NCBI GenBank assembly: GCA_963281255.1
Contig: OY725495.1
Span: forward strand, 4,836,001 to 4,900,000
Source: Aphrocallistes beatrix
Taxonomy: Eukaryota; Porifera; Hexactinellida; Sceptrulophora; Aphrocallistidae
Length of the DNA stretch: 64,000 nucleotides
Direction: 5' to 3'
Each line of letters begins with the position of its first letter. The stretch's first letter is position 1. Below the pieces are notes generated by a model that saw nothing but the letters and a program-made list of their open reading frames with translations, was not told the origin of the DNA and did not search any database. The translations under genes and the position numbers were made by a program. Below are positions 1 to 11,907 of this stretch, in pieces.

Positions 1-584
1 TTTTTTTAGAAATTGAAAAAGAAATGGACAAAGCCGCAGAGCAGAAGCCTGAAGGGGGTGAGATTATGGACAAGATCGAAGGATTCAAACCAGGTCAACT
101 CAAGAAGACAGAAACTAAAGAGAAACAAGTTCTCCCAACTAAAGAAGGTAAACAAAAACACAGTTTCTTCCTTTGAATATTTACAACTTGTTTATTTATA
201 AATTTACAACTTGTTTATTTATAAATTTACAACTTGTTTATTTATAAATTTACAACTTGTTTATTTATATATTTACAACTTGTTTATTTATATATTTACA
301 ACTTGTTTATTTACAAATTTACAACTTGTTTATTTATATAAATTTACAACTTGTTTATTTATAAATTTACAACTTGTTTATTTATATATTTACAACTTGT
401 TTATTTATATATTTACAACTTGTTTATTTATATATTTACAACTTGTTTATTTATATATTTACAACTTGTTTATTTATAAATTTACAACTTGTTTATTTAT
501 GATTTGTTTACGCTAGATTTAGAACAAGCAAAAGTGGAAGAGAAGCAGGAAAAAACGGAAGAAGCAAAAAAACCTATTTCATAG
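1..584 (+). CDS. Beta-thymosin repeat protein, 3' end (partial)
   Basis: Two exons are visible, 10-147 and 517-584 (stop TAG). The first follows a T-rich acceptor and encodes a 46-residue unit with the beta-thymosin/WH2 signature: MDKIEGFKPGQLKKTETKEK followed by a PTKE motif. The last exon supplies the acidic/lysine tail and ends in KKPIS. Beta-thymosins bind monomeric actin through the LKKTET motif and control actin assembly in the cytosol. Both visible introns fall at the same place in the repeat, just after the TKE motif and in phase 1, so the 138-bp exon is one complete repeat. The residues at its start match the region that follows TKE, so at least one more repeat must lie upstream, outside the window. 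The intron contains a 23-bp tandem array. The family is clear; the number of repeats is unknown. Confidence 0.85.
180..505. repeat. 23-bp minisatellite in thymosin intron
   Basis: About 14 tandem copies of a unit containing acaacttgtttattta, with small length changes (ataaat, atatat or acaaat between units). It fills most of the intron between the two thymosin exons. A long open frame runs through it only because 23 is not a multiple of 3 and the unit has no stop in that frame. Confidence 0.95.
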
Positions 585-776
585 GAATTCGTGTGTGTGT
601 GTTTGTATCATGTTAGTACAAATAGTATTAGAGATCAGTTAGTGGTCATTCCCATTGAGTGTATGTGCATTCCTGAATTTGTTTGATTACTAAATAATTA
701 TATTAAGAGTGAATAGTCATTTGTTTGTCAACAAAAATAATTGGATTCATGGGAAAAGTAGATATACAGTCGACTC
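585..776. other. Intergenic, downstream of thymosin gene
   Basis: AT-rich sequence with a short (GT)n run at about 591-601. I see no further coding signal or clear terminator. Confidence 0.5.
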
Positions 777-954
777 CGCTTAATAGGGTCACATCGGTCA
801 GAGGACATTTTGCCCCGATTAAGCGGAGAACCCTATTAACCGAAAATATTTTGCATTAGCTTCTATGTGTGAGAGCTATTCTAGTCCTGCCAAAAGTGAC
901 CTGATTAAGCGGTTGACCCGATTAAACAGTGACCCTATTAAGCGGAGTCGACTG
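777..954. mobile_element. Pogo/Tigger-like MITE, family A copy 1
   Basis: Terminal inverted repeats cagtcgactccgcttaat... flanked by TA on both sides, about 178 bp, no coding capacity. Ends of this form with a TA target are typical of pogo/Tigger (Tc1-mariner superfamily) elements. Other copies lie at 1139, 10829, 15416, 18309 (half), 32643, 37404 and 62008. Confidence 0.85.
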
Positions 955-1004
955 TATTTTAGAAGTTAAAAGTTTATAGATTTATATACACAAATTTCTG
1001 TATA

Positions 1005-1135
1005 AAGAGAATTCCTGCTGAATCGGGGCAATTCTCCATAGCAGATTCTTCCCATACATAGAAGCTAACGCTAAATTTCATCAGTTAATTGGGAACTCCG
1101 TTTCATCGGACTAAATTTCAGGACAATCAATTGTA
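1005..1135. repeat. Degenerate copy related to family A
   Basis: Contains the internal segments of the related variant family (cggggcaattctcc, acatagaagctaacgctaaatttcat, ttaattgggaactccg) but recognisable ends are missing. It sits between two family A copies. Confidence 0.55.
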
Positions 1136-1138
1136 ATA

Positions 1139-1326
1139 CAGTCGACTCCGCTTAATAGAGTCACTGTTTAATCGGGTCAACCGCTTAATCGGGCCACTTT
1201 TGGTAGGACCGGAATAGCTCTCACACGTAGAAGCTAATACAAAATATTTTCGGTTAATAGGGTTCTCCGCTTAACCGGGGCAAAATGTCCTCTGACCGAT
1301 GTGACCCTATTAAGCGGAGTCGACTG
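1139..1326. mobile_element. Pogo/Tigger-like MITE, family A copy 2
   Basis: Inverted repeats cagtcgactccgctta at both ends with flanking TA. It is in the opposite internal orientation to the copy at 777, so the two form a large imperfect inverted pair. Confidence 0.85.
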
Positions 1327-1516
1327 TAATTTCAGTTTAACAAAATCGCTGAGTTGAAATTATGAGTGATTTGCTATCAAACAGTTGAAAGTGTTGATCT
1401 CGCCCGCACCTATCGACAAATAACAACGTCAATAACAACATTCCAACGACACATAATGGATGCCATGCTAGCTTCTCTTCATCACTACACTGAGGTGACA
1501 AACCCTCAGGTGATTG

Positions 1517-1730
1517 CATACTTACCAACTGTCCAGTTTTTGGCGAGACGTCCCGCTTTTTTCACTCTTCTATTGAGCTAATTTTCTCGAGTGTCTCGCT
1601 TTTACATGAAATTCCTCCATTATGTCCCGCTTTTTTTATTCTATTTATAGTACTTCAATATTGCGTCCCGCCATGTCCCACCAAATTCAACGCTGCGTCC
1701 CGCTTTTATCTTGGCTCAGGTTGGCATGTG
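1517..1730. mobile_element. Short inverted-repeat element, family H (GTCCCGC-rich)
   Basis: Begins acttaccaactgtccag and ends ggttggcatgtg. It carries repeated gtcccgctttt blocks in one orientation. Four related copies lie at 15128, 17123, 20363 and 40704; their shared ends are close to acttgccaac. Superfamily not assigned. Confidence 0.65.
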
Positions 1731-2264
1731 TGTGTAATCCCTCTGAAAAAGCAGATTTTCACTCTGTCTCTCTAGTTTAATTTTGGAATATTCGTACAAT
1801 GAGACAAGACGAAGCTAATTCTTCCTGGTAATTGCTCCACAACGATATTTGGCTGTGGAATTTGCCTATTCTGCCGCTAGAAACAAGTCTGCATATTTCC
1901 AATTCGAATCCTGGGAAAAGATACGAATATTAGGCGAATTCCATTTTACTAGAAAACTCAACAAATTCTGATTGGCTAGAAAAGTTTGAGGGTACAAGCA
2001 GAATGTTAAATATTCTGGAAATGTCTGGAGACGACAGTATTCAATCTAATTAAAATATTTTGAATAGTTGTAGCCCAATATAGTGTTGCACATGCAGTGT
2101 GCTTAGATCGTGCATTGGAATCTGATACTGAGCTAATATTAATTTAACCTCTGAGAATAGTTCCTATAATTTCACAACGTGATCTTGTGATACGGACAGT
2201 ATGATCAATATGGTTAGAAGAAAACAGAGGATATCCATTCCCACTGGACATAAATCTAAATATG

Positions 2265-2500
2265 AAACGTGGTGTATTTTACAGTAAGATAACCTTTAAA
2301 AATATGGGTCTTTGTTATGAACCTAAAAATATTTGATATTTCGCTTAGGGACTGAGCAATGTTAGATGTATATAACATGAGGAACCTTTTAACCACTTTT
2401 GGGCATAGAATCTGCACTAATGTTTGAGATTTTGAATAATTCATTAATTGAATAATTCATAATTCTTCATCATCTTTCAATGAATTAGTCAACTTAGAGA
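2265..2500. repeat. Dispersed repeat, family N
   Basis: Shares long segments (atttcgcttagggactgagcaa, in parts; ttaaccacttttgggcatag; gaatagttcattaat-like ends; gaattagtcaacttag) with 10720-11095 and 38455-38690, here in the opposite orientation. A short end fragment is at 55340-55415. Ends contain ttgactaattcat-like sequence. Confidence 0.65.
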
Positions 2501-4984
2501 TTCTGTGTTCGTGTTTATTAGACAAATTCTCAGTATACGAACATGCTATAAACTGAGTACTGAACCTACACAAAGTATCAATTGCTAACTCGCTTAGATC
2601 GAGACACAGAATTCCATTGTGGTTGAAATATTACCTTATATGTGTATATGGCAACTGTAAAATCAAAGCTATGACAGAAGGCAGCAAGCGGACCAATCAA
2701 ACTCTAGGAATTATGAATCTTGATAATGCTAATTCTAGATTACTTGGTTTGCTCATCTGTAAGGTAAACAGAGGTTCAGTCACAAGGCTTGAATCTGTAT
2801 TTGGAATAAATTTAATAAATCGCTAAAGATGACAGAAAAAAACATGTAGAACTGCAAAGCCGTATATACCCAGCAACATACCATCAACAATGGAATGCAT
2901 TCCAACGAGCTTAGGGCAGTGAATTTTGTGGGTGCCTAGAAAATGGCTTAGGGAATCATTGAGTGAAGCAACATCGAATCACTTGCAATGATTTAAAGGA
3001 ATCCTGTATGTAAAAGAAGGTATTTAGATATTGCTGACCATTACACAAAAGCAATTTGAACACACATACTATATCGTTACGTATGATGATTAGAGAATTA
3101 TATCTAATTAGCTGATGAATATTTGTCTAAAGAGATGGCGTATAACTCCATTGGTAAAATATTCCACCAATGTTCTTTCTAAGAAAATGCATTTAAATGA
3201 GAAACATTCCATTTTGTCATGACACGATGACATTTTCTAGGAGTTTTTATACCATTTTAGTATCCATGGTCCCATTAATGAAATAAGAAACAACATTTAA
3301 TTCTCTAGTTCAGAAGGTTCCTTAACACAATGCACTGTTGAATGGTGTAATTCCACAAGGTCAGTTAGCATTGTTTACTAAACATTAATATCCTGTTATT
3401 ATTGCAGTTCACATTTGAGTTCGCATAATTTGTTTTGTAAACAACCTTCAGTCCCTAGAGTTCACAACAAACTCTCCTATCAGCAATTAAAACATGATCC
3501 TTGTTCTAACCAGTGTACCCTAACGTAAGAATAGCTCCTCCCATTCATAGAATCCAATTACTATTACCTATACCATCATCACGATTACAATAGCCAATGC
3601 CCTCACACGTCTGAACTTCATTATTAATTCTTGCCACCCTACAGTGCAAGCAGATACAGTGCAAGCAGATAAGTTTCAGTTCATACACGCGTGCCGTGAT
3701 TGCTAGAATCAAGTGAGAGGGAAGCCATTGATTGGACCAGTTATTGTCTCACACATAAAAGCACTTTCCACTGAACATGGACCCTAAACAAAAGACACAT
3801 TCCGATCTTCAAGTGTGGTTGTTATGCAGGGAGAATATGTTTACGTTCCTTTGGGTTGAAGTAGTTGTTATGGAGATAGAAAATTATTTGAATAACACCT
3901 GATTTGCATAAAAGTATAGAATCCGTCTTAATTTGAATTAAAACATTGAATATCAGACATAACAATGCTAATTTTAGAATCACAGCCTTTGTTTAGAACG
4001 AAACTCTATTTTAAATTCAGAACTCTACAACTAAATAACCAATCAAATTCTATTTTCATGTGAATAGAATTGTTCGTGTATAGACATCAATAATTTAATA
4101 ACTTTGGTTGTAAGAGCTGTTCTCTGAAAATAGTTGCAGATTTTAAAATTGGGCGAATTTGACCAAATTTATAAGAAACTTTCAATACAGTAAGATATTG
4201 GATACAAGGATTCTACTCTAAAAGCTTCATCAACAGATCCAACTCAGAAATCACGATCATTTTTCAGAATGAAAAATATTCCTAATAATAATAGAGATAT
4301 TCGATTAGATATCTCTAAAGTATTCAAATTCTTCCACGTTATGAAAGTGATCAAATACTAACTATCACCTTTTCTACAAAGTAGAAATTAACTCGAAATT
4401 ACCCCTACGCAAGAAATAACTATGGAAAGAATATCGCACATTCAAGACACAGTATTCACCTCCAAAGAGAAGACTTGTAGAAATTAGCTACATCCTATAT
4501 ATTAATGAGGCGAGCAACAGAATGACCATCCAATTAAAAATGCTTATGGAATGCACCAATGAAGCAAAATTATATGCAGTAGTATAGCAAGGTTAGAAAT
4601 AGTATTGTTAATTAAACTGATTTAGAAATGAGTTGAGAAGATTGAAAGATTCTTTTTAAACTTCAAAATAGTAGAAACACTGTATACCCTCGAGGTGATC
4701 ATTAATTTTCAGTCCTATCGGCAACTTGTGATTAATATATCAGATTTAAGAGATTTTCCAACTAATGTAACCACGTAGTTGATGGAAAAATGGGAATAAT
4801 TTGCTTATGGGTAACAAGAGTGTAGCTCCTAAACAATTCTCTCCATGCCAACCAATCAGATTTCAAGTTTAGAGAATCATTGTAATTCATTTACATGCAT
4901 TGAGTTAGGTATGACCCCTATTAGTCAATACAATGAAGTCCAACTGTAATGTTAAATCCCTGGATTCTGATTGGTCATAAATGT
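2501..4984. other. Intergenic, no gene seen
   Basis: AT-rich, with stops in all frames; the longest open frame here (2617-2826) resembles nothing I know. A small direct repeat (gtgcaagcagata, twice) lies near 3645-3672. I see no transposon ends. Confidence 0.5.
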
Positions 4985-5230
4985 TGACACCTTTAATGAA
5001 AAGGTGTGAAAATATATCAGAATTTGGACCCAGGTTCAAATCTCCACCATATAAGGAATATATGGTCCAAATCTGGTGCAATTTGGTTCAATAGAATTTC
5101 CAGGAGCGAGCAGGCGGAGGGACGTCGCACGTCGATCATGACTTAAGACATCTCCTATACTAGGAACTGCACTAAAAATGCACCCCCTTTGGGTGGCGAT
5201 TATTCGAGGGCTGAGTAGCATTGTAGTATT
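4985..5230. repeat. Dispersed repeat beginning AGGTGTGAAAATAT
   Basis: Starts aaggtgtgaaaatatatc and has an internal block accatataaggaatatatgg that is a diverged match to accacataaagaatacatg in the repeat at 53538, with further loose matches downstream (gacttaagacatctc against gacataagaacatctc). The order and spacing of the matches agree, so I read the two as old copies of one element. Confidence 0.5.
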
Positions 5231-6099
5231 TATGATAAACTATTCAAACTTTGCGCGCACTCATGTAGTGTCACTAATCGCGTTAACCCATACAACAATG
5301 GTTTACACAATTCTACAGAGAATATATGGCACTGTTAGAAGTGAATGAAACGAATTCACACAATTGGTGGCTGTATAAATGTGACTTCACCATGTGGCAT
5401 GCAATGAATGCCACACAATCCACCATAAATCCATCTCACAACTCAACAATTCGAATCACATTACTACAGATTATTCATGTGCCTGGAATTTAAAGTTTCT
5501 AGAACTATTTTACGAATCCATTTACGTCAATCAATAATGTTACTTCATTCAAGAACGTCAATGTGCTCCAGTTTACTATGGAATTTTAGGAATGGGATTT
5601 CGTTCAAGTGACCATTCATTTATGTGCATTGTCTAGCCATTAAACTAAATACAGTAACTAGCTAACGTGAACAGCTCTGTCCCCCAATGATTGAAAACAT
5701 CGTTCGTATTAGTGATTTGTTCCGATTAGTGAATAACACTAGTTCAGTGGGAATTAATGTTAATAAATTTAAGTAATGTTAGAATATTAAGGCTATTATT
5801 CCGCTTAATGAGGTCTCTCAATCTTATTGTTAAGAAAGAAATTATTCAGGTTGATTCATAACGAGTAAGATTATATCTGTTTGCTGTTCGGATTCTAGAT
5901 CTCGGATGAGTGAGGTTGTACCTCCAATCAAGGATGTTTTAACTAAGAAAATTTAGAAACATGCCAAGGTATGTAATAATGAATAGAATAGAATATATTC
6001 TAATTTAAGAACACATCAATTTTTATGTCCATTTGTCAAATAAGTTCAAAAATCGATCCTTTTTTGGTCAAAAATTGATATCTCGTGGATGAACTCCCT
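5231..6099. other. Intergenic, no gene seen
   Basis: AT-rich sequence without a supportable gene, RNA gene or transposon end. Confidence 0.5.
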
Positions 6100-6210
6100 A
6101 TTAACGGGAAACAACTTGTGGTCATTTCTATTTATAGTAAATGACCCCAGATTTATATGGCTTCCCCGCCCAAAATGGCCTAAACCGGAATTGAGTAAGC
6201 ATAATCCTTT
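6100..6210. repeat. Dispersed repeat, family L
   Basis: Contains ctatttatag followed by gacccc, then atggcttccccgcccaaaat and aaaccggaat. Related copies, in either orientation, lie at 34030, 39540 and 44585. The ctatttatag block resembles the 3' splice sites used in this window. Confidence 0.6.
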
Positions 6211-6646
6211 TACGTTTCCCCGGGTTAAAGGACCAATAAGCTACGCGAGTTGGTTTGGGAACTAAATTTAGCTAGCAGAAAGTGAAACTCAATACTCCAT
6301 TAAAATATAACCTGATAGTATATATATGATGATAATATTAATCCATTGGAATGCAGAATGGAATGTATATCTCCATTAAAATAGCTACTTTATCATGGCA
6401 AGACATTGCATGGCAAATTCCCAAATAATTACAATCAACATTCCAACCCAGTGAATCAGTTGCGACGGGAGAAACGTCACCATAAAAGAGAACTTTCCAA
6501 TTTGCAAATCATTCTCAAAATGCCAATTCAGAACTTTGCCTTGTAAGGCGAGAATCAATTGAATCATGGTAGCAGGCTTCCAGAAGCCGACAGTTAGTTG
6601 AATAGCTCAGATCATATTTCCACTCTGCCTATACTCTTGTAATTAA

Positions 6647-6655
6647 TATAAAAGG
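6647..6655 (+). promoter_or_regulatory. TATA box of PH-domain gene
   Basis: tataaaagg lies 68 bp before the ATG at 6715. The same core, tataaaaggaa, precedes the gene at 56182. Confidence 0.55.
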
Positions 6656-6714
6656 AAAGAAATAGGATTTGGAGAAATTTCTCGTGGAACCTGATTGATA
6701 CTTTATCTGAGAAA

Positions 6715-9700
6715 ATGTCGACTACAGATGGTAAGTTCATTATAGTTTTAATGCCGTGTAAACCGGAATAGTTTGTGTGACGATGGTTGCCGGGGTTCAG
6801 TACCTGCTGATATTCCGAACCAAGATCCAACAGAATTGGAACTATTCCGCTCAGAATTGGAACTAATTCACTCCCGTAACTCCAGATACGAACGCAAACG
6901 GGGCAAGTGAACAGGACACTCAAGGTGATAAACCCGAAACAAAAGCTGAGACAGAACCAGCAACAGAAGCGACTCCAACTGATAAACCCGAAACAAAAGC
7001 TGATGAACCCGAAAATAAGGGTGGGTCTGAACCAACAACAGAAGCAACTCCAGCTGAGGAACCCAAAACAAAAGCTGAGGAACCCGAAAAAACAGCTGAT
7101 GAGCCCGAAAAAACAGCTGAGGAACCCGAAAAAACAGCTGAATCTGAACCAGCAACAGAGGCAACTCCAACTGAGGAACCAGAAAAAACAGCTGATGAAC
7201 CCGAAAAAACAGAGGAACCCGAAACAAAAACTGAAACTGATAAACCAGCTGAACCAGTACCAGCAACAGAAGCAACTCCAACTGATAAACCAGCTGAACC
7301 TGAAAAACCAGCTGATCCGGCAGCTGAACCTGAAAAACCAGCTGATCCGGCAGCTGAACCTGAAAAACCAGCTGAACCGGCAGCTGAACCTGAAAAACCA
7401 GCTGAACCGGCAGCTGAACCTGTAAAACCAGCTGATCCGGAACCAAAAGGTGCGCGCCCTGCAACCATCGCCACTCGTAGAAACATGCCTAGTAACCATA
7501 CAAACGCTAAAGTATTTGTACACTGATTGATTGTAACATTGTGTGATTACGTCATATTTATAGAGCCTACTGAACCAACTCCAGCTACAGAACCAGCAGC
7601 TGAAGCTGACAAGCCAGCGGAATCAGCTGATCCAGCTGAAAAGCCAGCTGATGATACCGACAAGCCAGCTGAACCAGCGGAAAAGCCAGCTGAAGAAAAA
7701 CCAGCTGAAGCAGAAAAACCAGTTGAAGCAGAAAAGCCAGTTGAAGCAGAAAAGCCAGTTGAAGCAGAAAAGCCAGTTGAAGCAGAAAAGCCAGCTGAGG
7801 CTGATAAACCAGCTGAAGCAGCTGAGCCAGCTGCCAAACCAGATGACAAGCCAGCTGAGGTGGCACCCGTAGTAGCTCCAGCGGGAGATGCAGATGGCGC
7901 ACCAAAAGGGGCAGAAGCACCCAAGAAGGTAATGAAGGAGTAACCAATAATAATTGTTCTTATGTTTGCCATTAAGATTGAATCCGACAATTTATTTATA
8001 CTGCCACAATAACGACACAATTTATAATAATTCTATTCTTAGGATGATGAGCCCAAACCGAAACCAGAGCCAAAAGCGAAAAAGGGAAAGCCAGTGAAAG
8101 AACCGGAGCCTGAGGTTTTACCAGACAAGAGAGAGGAACATCTGAAGATTGGATTCTTACACAGACACGGTGAGTGTCTAGTTACAAGAAAGCAGGAATG
8201 GAATGCAGATATGTTAAGAATGCCAGTGCAATTAATTAGAGTAATATATCCCTCCCCTAAATAATAATTAAATGCAGAATTCAGTCATCACGTACAGTAA
8301 GATTGCTTTACGTAACAGAGACATCTTGTTATGGTGAAAATCCATTTTCTATCCTCAGTCACTTAAGCCTGGTGAAAATAATTCTTTTTCTGACAAAAGG
8401 AGTGTATGCCAGTTTCCCTATGAGTATATGGTACTATGAATATTTCAGGTTCAGAAAGCGCCTAAATAAACTTTACAACTGAAATAACTGGCGATTCCAC
8501 TCCATGCTTTGTTCAACTCAACCACATTCCATTCTCAACCATAACTATCTAATCAACTGGACACGTCATGATGGTATCATTGTAGCGCACAGCCATATGT
8601 TGGGAAATGTGATAAAGCCAAACATTATAGTTGGAATGCAATAGAGCATAGTTTCACTAGATTAGGGAAGAATTCAGTGAACTGGAGGATGGCTTCGAAA
8701 GAATTCTTATCGAAGCGAAGCCAATTGCTTTACTGGTATTTGGTTGGATACTAGTGAATGAGATTGGAATGCACATGGCATGCTACGCATCTGAGTGTGC
8801 AATGATAAAATCGTATAAGTTGGAATGAATTAAAAGTAAAAAATTCAAAAAATATTTTATAAGTGTCGTGTTTAATTAGATTAAATTCATGAAATTCCTA
8901 AATTGACCTAAATTACAATTTGATTCTCCGATTTAGCTAAAAAACGTTTGCATGCCAACTAACACCCTATTGGGACACCCGCAAGAAAATATTAGAGACC
9001 ATTTTAAAGTAAAATTATTCCAAAAAGGCGTATTTCACTCCTTATTTAAGAATTATTAGTACGTACTATCCATAAGTACGTACTAACCTAGTTTGAACTA
9101 CATAGAAAGGTGCGGAAATGGTTCGACTTTTCGAAAAAGGAAATAGTTCGAATTGCGGATTTAGGAAATTGTTCGACTTTTCACCATTAGGATTAATGGT
9201 GGGTTTTTTTCGAACTATTTCCTTTTTTGGAAAGTCGAACTATTTCCGGTTTTGGTTCGAACTATTTCCACCATACCTTCAAATCTATATTATAGATGGA
9301 TTTTGATTGAGAATAATAATCTCTGATATTACACCAGTCTTATAGTTCATATGTATATTATGATTAATATTGAAAATTTCATACTAACATGCTTATAAAT
9401 ATTTCATTCCATTATTACATTTTAGTTGCTGCGTTCTTATCGAAGGGGTGGAAACGGAATCTCGTAGCATTAACTGCTGACGGAGCTCTCCATTCCTACA
9501 ACACAGCGACTGATTATATCGGCAAGAAGAAGCCAGCTGCCACTTTACACATGAGTGGGTGCGATGGTGTGGAAACTTATGCAGATGATAAATCCCCCAA
9601 AAAGCCAGGCGTACCCCCTAACTCAGCAGCTGAGAATGGATTCGGAGTGAGAGTAGCTGGGAAGCTACACTACTTCGTAGCAGATACAGTTGAAGAAGCA

Positions 9701-10485
9701 GGGTGAGTTGCACAGTAGAATGTTTGTATTATGAAAAACAAACAAACAAACAGTTTTAAAACCTGTTAATTAATGTGGCGGAAATGAACTAAAAACAACA
9801 ACAACAACAACAACTGAGACCAAATATGACAATTCTCTCCAAGTGGCACATTCCAACCACAAGGACATAAAATTACTAAGTCAATATTAAATTCAGTGTT
9901 TTGTGTTAAATAAAGTTTGCATTGTGCATCATTGCATTTCTATTATTCTAGGGAATGGTTGAAGCTGTTGGGAGAAAGTAAAGAGAAGGTGAGATACACA
10001 AGTAAATAGGTGTGAAGATTATTCATATTTATACCAACGTATTGTATCTAGCATTATAAAGAAAAACCCGCCAAAAGAGCAAGTGTGAAAGGAAAATCAG
10101 GAGGTGAGAAATAGTTTGTTTGTTTGTTTGTTTGTTAGTAGCATTTAAAGCAGAAACAATAGACTCAATGCAATTCTTATGACTTAAATCTTCAAAATCT
10201 TTTTTTGCAAACATTTATCCAATAATAATAATCTAAGGTGCGTATAATTTCCTAAACCTAAAAATAAATTCTACAATTTTAGATAAGGCTCAAGCTGATG
10301 GGGCTGCTAAGGACTCCCCAGCTAAAGGAGGTGCTACAAATGATCCCCCAGCTGAAGGGGGCGCTACGAAAGACCCCCCAGCTGATTCAGACCCAAAAGA
10401 GAAGCCGGAAGAGAAAAAGGAAGCGAAGGCAGACGCCGATGCCAAAGATGCCCCACCGGCTGAAGCTAAAGCTGGAGATGACTAA
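6715..10485 (+). CDS. Acidic Pro/Ala/Glu-rich PH-domain protein
   Basis: Eight exons join in phase to 546 residues: 6715-6730, 6886-7449, 7564-7928, 8043-8169, 9426-9702, 9952-9988, 10052-10103 and 10283-10485 (stop TAA). Residues 1-345 are a low-complexity tail built from tandem units such as EPEKTADEPEKTAEEPEK, EKPAEPAAEPEKPADPA and EAEKPVEAEKPVEA; residues of about 316-345 are Pro/Lys-rich. Residues of about 346-460 form a pleckstrin-homology domain: GFLHRH, then KGWKRNLVALTADGALHSY, a hydrophobic core, and a closing helix EEAGEWLKLLG that carries the conserved Trp. A short Lys/Ala/Asp-rich tail follows. PH domains bind phosphoinositides or proteins at membranes; the disordered arm is probably a spacer or scaffold. 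I cannot name an orthologue. The first exon encodes only five residues (MSTTD). The reverse strand of the repeats is also open over long distances, which is a by-product of the repeat composition. Confidence 0.8.
9050..9345. mobile_element. Family B MITE remnant interrupted by a second element
   Basis: The interior of a family B element (gtacgtactatcc...actacatagaaa, then aaatctatattatagatgg) is split at 9110/9288. Intact family B copies, for example at 19050, read straight across this junction. Confidence 0.75.
9111..9287. mobile_element. Palindromic element (family I) inserted in family B
   Basis: Begins ggtgcggaaatggttcgac and ends gaactatttccaccatacc; nearly palindromic, with repeated ttcgaactatttcc blocks. 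A second copy is at 43551-43700. No coding capacity. A few As are repeated at the borders (gaaa / aaat), so a short A-rich target duplication is possible. Confidence 0.7.
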
Positions 10486-10719
10486 TCCTAAATGTGACTG
10501 TTATAGGTTGTCAGTTTTCTAATTTTATCTCTTGACTAGATGTGTGTATTTTTAAATTCTCACATTGTATCTACATGTTCTTTAGTGCTGTGAAGCCCAA
10601 TTGTATTATGTAGGAGTTAAGCAATATTAGCATTCATGTATATTACCCAATTATAGTCTAGTGATACAACATATGCTCTTGACTAATGGGGACGAATGGT
10701 AGAGGGTAGGGGATAGGAA

Positions 10720-11095
10720 TTATTCAAAATCTCAAACATTAGTGCAGATTCTATGCCCAAAAGTGGTTAAAAGGTTGCTCATGTTAAATACCTCTAACTT
10801 TGCCCAGTCACTAAGCGAATATCAAATACAGTCGACTCCGCTTAATAGGGTCACTGTTTAATCGGGTCAGCCGCTTAATCGGGTCACTTTTGGCAGGACT
10901 AGAATAACTCTCACACATAGAAGCTAATACAAAATATTTTCGGTTAATAGGATTCTCCGCTTAATCGGGTCAAAATATGACCTGACCGTTGTGATCCTAT
11001 TAAGCGGAGTCGACTGTATTTATTTCATTATTTTAGTTTCAAATTTTGAGTAATTCATTGATAACTCATTAATTGGTCAACTTAGGGGTAGAGTG
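10720..11095. mobile_element. Family N repeat split by a family A MITE
   Basis: Left part 10720-10828 and right part 11017-11095 match the uninterrupted copy at 38455-38690 on each side of the insertion at 10829-11016. Confidence 0.8.
10829..11016. mobile_element. Pogo/Tigger-like MITE, family A copy 3 (nested)
   Basis: Perfect ends cagtcgactccgctta / taagcggagtcgactg. The flanks read caaata-element-tattta; the empty site at about 38610 reads caaatattt. This shows insertion at TA with duplication of TA. Confidence 0.9.
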
Positions 11096-11298
11096 TCTGC
11101 CTGCTTATGCCATTCAGAAGGGCATGGGGACAGTTTAGTTTCATAGAGGATCTTTTCTGAGGGGTAAGAGGGAGGGGGGGATAGTGTTGAGAATGAGCAA
11201 TAATTGCCAGCGATTTCTATTGAGAGGATTGTGAGAGGATTTCACTTGAATTCATTGAGGAGAAAATATGTTTTTACGAAGTATTCATATTGCAAGTA

Positions 11299-11660
11299 CA
11301 GTTGAACCTGCTATAACGGCCACTCTATATAGCGGTCACCAATGAACAGTCCCGTCTGAAATTCCATAATATTGAACCTGTGTATAGCGGTCACCTGCTC
11401 AACGCGGCCAGCGGTCACCCATTTGTAGTCCCTTACTGACCCAAAAACTGTGTATAACGGCCATCACCTTTTTATGTGTTAATTACAGGACTGTTACGAA
11501 CGATAAACAAGTTTCATGTAATTACTTCAAGTAATGGATTTCTAAAAACTTGATATTTATTGCACTACGTTGATGCCTTTTGGGGATTAAGACAATCACC
11601 TGTGTATAACGGCCAATTTTGTCCAGTCCCTTGGGTGGCCGTTATACACAGGTTCCACTG
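11299..11660. mobile_element. Pogo-like MITE, family D
   Basis: About 362 bp with ends cagttgaacctgctataacg and tatacacaggttccactg, flanked by TA. Repeated tataacggcca / tagcggtcacc blocks inside. No open frame of note. Only copy in the window. Confidence 0.75.
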
Positions 11661-11907
11661 TATATTTCCTGTATGAATATAATCCTGTATTACTGCGTGA
11701 AAATTGCCATCCAGTTAACACACAGGTTTAGTGAACTAAGATGAAAGTTAATTCGATGGGAGATAAATAAAAGGGTAACCTGCCTCTCAACTAAATAATC
11801 TTAGAGTAGGGGAAGACTGGTAGGTTGTCATTTTAGGTTTTTCAGCCAGAGGGTAGAGGACGTACTAGGTCCCTGTGGAAGGGATGTGTATGTACTATAG
11901 TGACATA

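Noticed and set aside
211..516. 101-codon plus-strand frame
   Set aside because: Translation of the 23-bp intronic minisatellite.
1366..1581. 71-codon frame
   Set aside because: Runs into a family H repeat; no similarity recognised and no splice context.
5030..5050. ggttcaaatctcc as a tRNA B box
   Set aside because: No A box or cloverleaf upstream; it lies inside a dispersed repeat.
6612..8020. Several long minus-strand frames and alternative plus-strand frames over the PH-domain gene
   Set aside because: By-products of its Pro/Ala/Glu/Lys repeats; the phase-consistent spliced plus-strand frame explains the region, ending in a PH domain.
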